Of a stretch of DNA of 10,320 nt, positions 6,628 to 10,320 are shown in pieces (position 1 is the stretch's first letter; every line of letters starts with the position of its first letter). This stretch comes from Erysipelotrichaceae bacterium (GTDB lineage: Bacteria > Bacillota_I > Bacilli_A > Erysipelotrichales > Coprobacillaceae): assembly GCA_021202205.1 (NCBI GenBank), contig JAJQDJ010000087.1, positions 1 through 10,320 on the forward strand. Direction: 5' to 3'. Made by a program: the position numbers and the translations under genes. A model generated the notes under the pieces. The model did no database searches. It worked only from the letters and a program-made list of their open reading frames with translations, and was not told the DNA's origin.

Positions 6628-6652
6628 CACTACTACTCCCTCATATAAACGT

Positions 6653-6682
6653 ATTATAACACAGAATATAATATAAAGACAA
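6653..6682 (-). promoter_or_regulatory. Promoter of the Fe-S/hypB/hypA operon
   Basis: On the minus strand TTGTCT (6682-6677) and a perfect TATAAT (6658-6653) are 18 bases apart, giving a start near 6646 and a short leader ending in GAGGGAG. The -35 half lies inside the palindrome ACAAATTTGT, which faces the divergent tetR gene. Confidence 0.6.
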
Positions 6683-6688
6683 ATTTGT
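6679..6688. promoter_or_regulatory. Palindrome ACAAATTTGT in the divergent promoter region, candidate TetR operator
   Basis: This perfect 10-bp palindrome sits in the 92-base space between two divergent genes and overlaps the -35 of the leftward operon. TetR-family repressors commonly bind such a spot and control both themselves and the divergent genes. The symmetry does not extend into the flanks, so the true site may be longer and less regular. Confidence 0.4.
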
Positions 6689-6722
6689 AAAAATATGATA
6701 ATATTACCACAGAGGTGTTTTT

Positions 6723-7319
6723 ATGCAGAAGATTAATAAAGAAGAGATAAGTAACATTGCTTTGGAATTATTCTCATCTAAGGGATACAATAATGTTACT
6801 ATTAATGATATATGTGATGCTTGTGAAATTACTAAACCTACATTTTATAAATATGCTGGTTCTAAAGATGAACTGATATTAGATTTATATGATCGTACAA
6901 TTCATGATATAACAACGGATACATATCGATTTTTACAAGCCGATAGCCATTATGAACAATTGGTCATTATTTTTTGTTCACTTATGAAAGATACAATGAA
7001 ATTTGGTCCTGATTTATTTAGTCAAATGATGATATCTAATTTAAATGAAAATCATCATAGTTTCGATATGCGTGGGAATTTAACACAATTAGCTGTCATG
7101 ATGATTAATAAAGCTCAACAAGCTCATGAAATCAATAATATGAATGATCCTCATGTTTTGTACTCATCTTTGGCTTATACTTTCTCAGGTTATGAATTTG
7201 TATGGTGTATGAATAATGGTCATACAAATTACGCGGATGATTTTTTTACAAGTATGAATGCCATATTAAATGTAAAAGAAGAATTACGAGATATTTACAA
7301 GAAATATATGGAGGAGTAA
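6723..7319 (+). CDS. TetR/AcrR family transcriptional regulator
   Basis: This 198-residue protein has the usual TetR length. The N-terminal three-helix DNA-binding domain is clear: the first helix spans about 5-20 (EEISNIALELFSSKGY), then a helix-turn-helix at about 26-46 ending ITKPTFYKYAGSKDEL, the typical recognition helix and following turn. The remaining helices form a ligand-binding and dimer domain too variable to predict the ligand. It is the first gene of a rightward operon and faces the Fe-S/hyp operon, so it could control either or both. The start ATG has GAGGTG a few bases upstream. The last codons contain the GGAGGAG site used by the next gene, so expression of the two is linked. 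Confidence 0.93.
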   Translation: MQKINKEEISNIALELFSSKGYNNVTINDICDACEITKPTFYKYAGSKDELILDLYDRTIHDITTDTYRFLQADSHYEQLVIIFCSLMKDTMKFGPDLFSQMMISNLNENHHSFDMRGNLTQLAVMMINKAQQAHEINNMNDPHVLYSSLAYTFSGYEFVWCMNNGHTNYADDFFTSMNAILNVKEELRDIYKKYMEE

Positions 7320-7321
7320 CA

Positions 7322-7723
7322 ATGTTATATAAGCATACATATCAATTTTCAAAACGCATGGAAATGGTAGATATTTCTTATCAAATCCAACAAGATTTAA
7401 AAGATTCAAAAATTAAAAATGGTATTATTGTGGTTTATACACCTCATACTACAGCTGGTATTACTATTAATGAAAATGCTGATCCTGATGTGGTCAGAGA
7501 TATGATTAACGGCTATGAGCGCGTGTTTCCGACTAACCATAGTGATTATCATCATTTTGAAGGTAATTCACATGCTCATATGAAATCTACAGCTTTTAAT
7601 TGTAATCAAACATTGATTATAGAAAATGGTAAGATATTGTTAGGTATCTGGCAAAGTATTTATCTGTGTGAATTTGATGGACCTAGAAATAGAAAATATT
7701 TTGTAAAAATTATGGAGGGATAA
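7322..7723 (+). CDS. YjbQ/UPF0047 family protein (annotated as secondary thiamine-phosphate synthase enzyme)
   Basis: The 133 residues carry the family's marks in order: TPHTTAGITINENADPDV at about 40-57, DYHHFEGNSHAHMKST at 75-90, and LLGIWQSIYLCEFDGPRNR at 106-124. The conserved His residues of the first two motifs (42, 77, 78, 84, 86) line the proposed metal or active site. Family members have been reported to show weak thiamine-phosphate synthase activity, but the physiological role is unsettled, so the common name should not be read as a function. The gene begins 2 bases after tetR, with GGAGGAG inside the tetR end, and ends 2 bases before the MATE pump gene. Confidence 0.92.
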   Translation: MLYKHTYQFSKRMEMVDISYQIQQDLKDSKIKNGIIVVYTPHTTAGITINENADPDVVRDMINGYERVFPTNHSDYHHFEGNSHAHMKSTAFNCNQTLIIENGKILLGIWQSIYLCEFDGPRNRKYFVKIMEG

Positions 7724-7725
7724 AT

Positions 7726-9072
7726 ATGGATGATAATAAAATGGGTACAAAAAAAATATTACCATTACTTGTAGAGTTATCTATTCCTGCCATGGTGGGA
7801 TTGCTTGTTAATGCAATATATAATATTGTCGATAGAATGTTTATTGGTAATACAGCTGATTTGGGTTCATTAGGATTAGCTGGTATTACAGTTTCTTATC
7901 CTGTAACTCTTGTTTTAATGGCTTTAGGATTAATGTGTGGGGTAGGAGGATCAACACGTTTTTCGATTTCATTAGGTGCTAAAGAGGAAGATGACGCTAG
8001 GATTTATCAAGGTAATGCTTTAATATTAGCAGTATTTTTTGGTTTGTGTTTTACAGTTTTTGGTAATTTGTTTTTATCACCTTTACTTAAAATATTAGGA
8101 GCTAGTAATCAAGTCTTACCTTATGCCAAAGATTATTTGGGTATTATATTATTTGGTGCATTCTTTCAATGTGTGGCTTTATGTGGCAATAACTTTTCAA
8201 GAGCTCAAGGTAATGCCACAAATTCTATGATTTCTCAATTGATAGGTGCTTGTTTTAATATTATTTTTGATTATATTTTAATTATTCTTTGTCATATGGG
8301 TATGCAAGGTGCAGCTTTGGCAACCATTGGTGGACAGTTTTTAAGTATGGTTTGGCAGTTATCTTATTTCTTTGGTAAGCGTAGTATGATTCATGTAACA
8401 TTTCCTGATTTAAAACCAAGATTTCATCATATTTATATGATTATTAAGACAGGAACACCAGCATTTTTACTACAAATGGCTTCAAGTGTTTTAAATATTG
8501 TTATTAATGGAACACTAGGTACATATGGTGGAGATATAGCGATATCTACAGTTGGTATTATTACAAGTGTTCAAACGTTAGTTCTCATGCCTTTAGTAGG
8601 TATTACTCATGGTCAACAACCGATTATAAGTTATAACTATGGTGCTAGACAATATAATCGTGTCAAAGAAACATTGCGTTATACTATTATTGGAGCAACT
8701 GCTATAGCAATTGTTGGTTTTCTATTCATTCAATGTTTCCCTGGTTTTATTATATCTTTGTTTAATAGCGAAGAAGAAATCATTGAATTAGGAACAAATG
8801 CTATTCGTATATGGTTTACTTTACTTCCTATTGTTGGTTGTCAAATGATGTGTGCGAATTTCTTTCAAGCCATTGGAAAAGTTACTTATTCTAGTTTTTT
8901 AAATTTACTTAGACAATGTGTTTTGTTGATACCTCTTATATTAATCTTATCACAATTTATAGGTTTATATGGTGTATTGATAGCTGTACCGATTGCTGAT
9001 GTTTTAGCATTTATTATTACAATATCTTTATGGTATCGAGAAATAAAGAAACTAGGTGCGGAAAATGGATAA
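7726..9072 (+). CDS. MATE family multidrug/metabolite efflux transporter (MepA-like)
   Basis: The 448 residues form about 12 hydrophobic membrane segments in two related halves, the normal MATE architecture, with length close to MepA of Staphylococcus. Typical sequences are seen: LSIPAMVGLLVNAIYNIVDRMFIG in the first helices and GQQPIISYNYGA in the second half. MATE pumps export cationic drugs or metabolites in exchange for Na+ or H+; substrate and ion cannot be read from the sequence. GGAGGG precedes the ATG, inside the end of the YjbQ gene. The following MarR gene overlaps this one, which recalls the staphylococcal mepR-mepA arrangement of a MATE pump with a MarR-type repressor, but in a different gene order. 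Confidence 0.95.
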   Translation: MDDNKMGTKKILPLLVELSIPAMVGLLVNAIYNIVDRMFIGNTADLGSLGLAGITVSYPVTLVLMALGLMCGVGGSTRFSISLGAKEEDDARIYQGNALILAVFFGLCFTVFGNLFLSPLLKILGASNQVLPYAKDYLGIILFGAFFQCVALCGNNFSRAQGNATNSMISQLIGACFNIIFDYILIILCHMGMQGAALATIGGQFLSMVWQLSYFFGKRSMIHVTFPDLKPRFHHIYMIIKTGTPAFLLQMASSVLNIVINGTLGTYGGDIAISTVGIITSVQTLVLMPLVGITHGQQPIISYNYGARQYNRVKETLRYTIIGATAIAIVGFLFIQCFPGFIISLFNSEEEIIELGTNAIRIWFTLLPIVGCQMMCANFFQAIGKVTYSSFLNLLRQCVLLIPLILILSQFIGLYGVLIAVPIADVLAFIITISLWYREIKKLGAENG

Positions 9073-9448
9073 ATTAGATTTAGCTGGATTATTGATTAAG
9101 TGTTCTCAGGTTTTGAACCATAAAATGGGCAAAAAACAGGGACAAGGGCGTATATTGGAAATTCTTAACGAGTGTGATACGATTTCTCAAAAAGAGCTTC
9201 AGGATATTCTTAACATTAAAGCTGGATCGATTTCTGAAATTCTTGCCAAATTAGAAAAATCAGGAAAAATTATTCGTTATAAAGATAATAATGATAAAAG
9301 AAAATCTGTCATTCAAATAACTGATAAAGGCAGAAATACCATTATACGTTATAAAGATAATAATGAAGATATCTTCTTTATGTTAGATGATCGTGAAAAG
9401 GAAGAATTATTACTATTATTAAATAAAATACTAACATCATGGAAATAA
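9065..9448 (+). CDS. MarR family transcriptional regulator
   Basis: About 127 residues with a winged helix: QGQGRILEIL at about 25-34, the helix-turn-helix SQKELQDILNIKAGSISEILAKLEKSG at 41-67, and the wing IIRYKDNNDKRKSVIQITDKG at 69-89. It is a little shorter than typical MarR proteins, mainly in the N-terminal dimer helix. An in-frame GTG at 9056 would add three residues, but AGGTG at 9054-9058 is well placed for the ATG at 9065, which overlaps the pump stop by 8 bases. The likely role is control of this operon in response to a small molecule. A 26-bp in-frame direct repeat duplicates IIRYKDNN at 69-76 and 93-100, so the helix after the wing has an unusual sequence. Confidence 0.88.
   Translation: MDKLDLAGLLIKCSQVLNHKMGKKQGQGRILEILNECDTISQKELQDILNIKAGSISEILAKLEKSGKIIRYKDNNDKRKSVIQITDKGRNTIIRYKDNNEDIFFMLDDREKEELLLLLNKILTSWK
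9269..9366 (+). repeat. 26-bp direct repeat inside the marR-type gene
   Basis: Copies at 9269-9294 and 9341-9366 match at 25 of 26 bases and are 72 bases apart start to start, exactly 24 codons. Both encode IIRYKDNN. The intervening sequence is not repeated, so this is not a simple tandem duplication. Confidence 0.9.
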
Positions 9449-9465
9449 AGAAGGAAAGGTAACTT

Positions 9466-10266
9466 ATGAAATTAACAATGTTAGGCTCTGGGCATGCAAT
9501 TGTTACGGAATATTATAATACTTGTTATGTGATTGAAAATGATTCGAACTATTTATTAGTTGATGGTGGCGGAGGGAGCACGCTTTTAACCCAATTAAAA
9601 CATGCTGGTATCAATCATAATGATATTCATCATATCTTTGTGACACATAAGCATATTGATCATTTGTTAGGTATTATTTGGATGATGCGTATTTATTGTC
9701 AGGAAATGAAATATGGTCGATTTCAAGGGGAGGCCTATATTTATGGCCATGAAGAAGTAATACGCATTATTGAAAATATTTCTAGACAAGTATTGGAACC
9801 ATCAGAAACTGCATGTATTGGTAAAACTCTTCATTTGGTGACTGTTAATGATGGTGATACTTACAATATCATTGGTAAAGATGTCACATTCTTTGATATT
9901 CACTCTAAAAAAGCCAAACAATTTGGCTATTGTATGGATTTAGGTAATGGAGAAAAACTCACTTGTTGTGGAGATGAACCTTGTTATGAAAGTAGTTATC
10001 CTTATGTTGATAATAGTAAATGGTTATTCCATGAAGCTTTTTGTTTATATTCACAAGCTGATATTTATAAGCCATATGAAAAAAATCATTCAACAGTTAA
10101 AGATGCTTGTGAACTGGCTGAACGATTTAATGTTAAAAATATATTATTGTATCATACAGAAGATCAAACTGTAGGAACACGTAAAGAATTATATACGAAA
10201 GAAGGACAACGATACTATCATGGAAACATTTATGTTCCAGATGATTTAGAAGTGATAGAATTATAA
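9466..10266 (+). CDS. Metallo-beta-lactamase-fold hydrolase, RNase Z-like
   Basis: The 266 residues show the two-metal MBL site: H61-K-H63-I-D65-H66 in THKHIDHLLG, His146 in DIHSKK, Asp170 in CCGDE and His230 in LYHTED. The start MKLTMLGSGHA and the late HST motif near 208-210 follow the RNase Z/ElaC subgroup rather than lactamases or glyoxalase II. The long flexible arm that true tRNA-processing RNase Z uses to hold tRNA is not obvious, so it may act on another phosphodiester or small-molecule substrate. AAGGAAAGG precedes the ATG by a few bases, 17 bases after the MarR gene, so it is probably the last gene of the tetR operon. Confidence 0.88.
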   Translation: MKLTMLGSGHAIVTEYYNTCYVIENDSNYLLVDGGGGSTLLTQLKHAGINHNDIHHIFVTHKHIDHLLGIIWMMRIYCQEMKYGRFQGEAYIYGHEEVIRIIENISRQVLEPSETACIGKTLHLVTVNDGDTYNIIGKDVTFFDIHSKKAKQFGYCMDLGNGEKLTCCGDEPCYESSYPYVDNSKWLFHEAFCLYSQADIYKPYEKNHSTVKDACELAERFNVKNILLYHTEDQTVGTRKELYTKEGQRYYHGNIYVPDDLEVIEL

Positions 10267-10320
10267 AATTAAAAACCTCATTTGCACCGTGTGCGTCATT
10301 AAAATAAAAAAACATTGATT

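Noticed and set aside
6692..6705. Second palindrome AATAT-GATA-ATATT before tetR
   Set aside because: Five-bp A/T-only arms are expected by chance in such AT-rich DNA.
9947..10315. Small open frames on both strands at the right end
   Set aside because: They overlap the MBL gene in other frames, have no recognisable domain and simply reflect AT-rich sequence.
10267..10320. Possible terminator after the MBL gene
   Set aside because: GCAC-CGT-GTGC at 10284-10294 is only a 4-bp stem with no T tract after it; the window ends too soon to judge.
1..10320. CRISPR array, tRNA or rRNA genes
   Set aside because: No regularly spaced repeats, cloverleaf-capable tRNA sequence or conserved rRNA segment was seen on either strand.

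Overview
The window is AT-rich chromosomal DNA from a low-GC Gram-positive anaerobe (Bacillota). Strong GGAGG-type ribosome binding sites, short intrinsic terminators that run into stop codons, tightly packed operons, a clostridial-style flavin/iron-sulfur reductase and hydrogenase-type nickel chaperones all fit this. A gut Erysipelotrichia/Coprobacillus-like host is my best guess, but that is inference from gene style, not a database match. TGG is used for Trp and nothing suggests a non-standard code.

Layout. (1) 1-858, minus strand: remnant of a phospholipase-D-like nuclease/superfamily II helicase gene. It is broken by an in-frame stop, a one-base frameshift and, at the left edge, what looks like the end of an insertion sequence. 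(2) 861-1253, minus: an intact NUDIX hydrolase two bases upstream of the broken helicase, so the two once formed an operon. (3) 1436-2475, plus: folD and a small DUF951 protein, overlapping by one base, from a good sigma-A promoter, ending in a bidirectional terminator. (4) 2505-4424, minus: a 639-residue FMN/4Fe-4S/FAD reductase of the FadH/BaiCD/enoate reductase class, alone in its transcription unit. Its strong promoter is flanked by two long palindromes. (5) 4564-6627, minus: an overlapping three-gene operon encoding a cysteine-rich iron-sulfur protein, HypB and HypA, closed by a terminator. (6) 6723-10266, plus: a divergent five-gene operon encoding a TetR regulator, a YjbQ/UPF0047 protein, a MATE efflux pump, a MarR regulator and a metallo-beta-lactamase-fold RNase Z-like hydrolase.

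How the parts may work together. The most interesting block is 4564-6720. A nickel-delivery pair (HypA and the GTPase HypB) is co-translated with a multi-cluster Fe-S protein of unknown role, and no hydrogenase or other hyp gene lies nearby. It faces a TetR gene across a 92-base divergent promoter region containing a perfect 10-bp palindrome over the operon's -35 element. This suggests a small ligand-controlled module that supplies nickel to an unidentified enzyme or redox complex. The neighbouring flavoenzyme could be co-regulated, but the shared operator-like sequence is weak evidence. The rightward operon resembles a drug or metabolite export and detoxification unit with two regulators. The left end is a decayed nuclease/helicase locus of possible defence or repair function.
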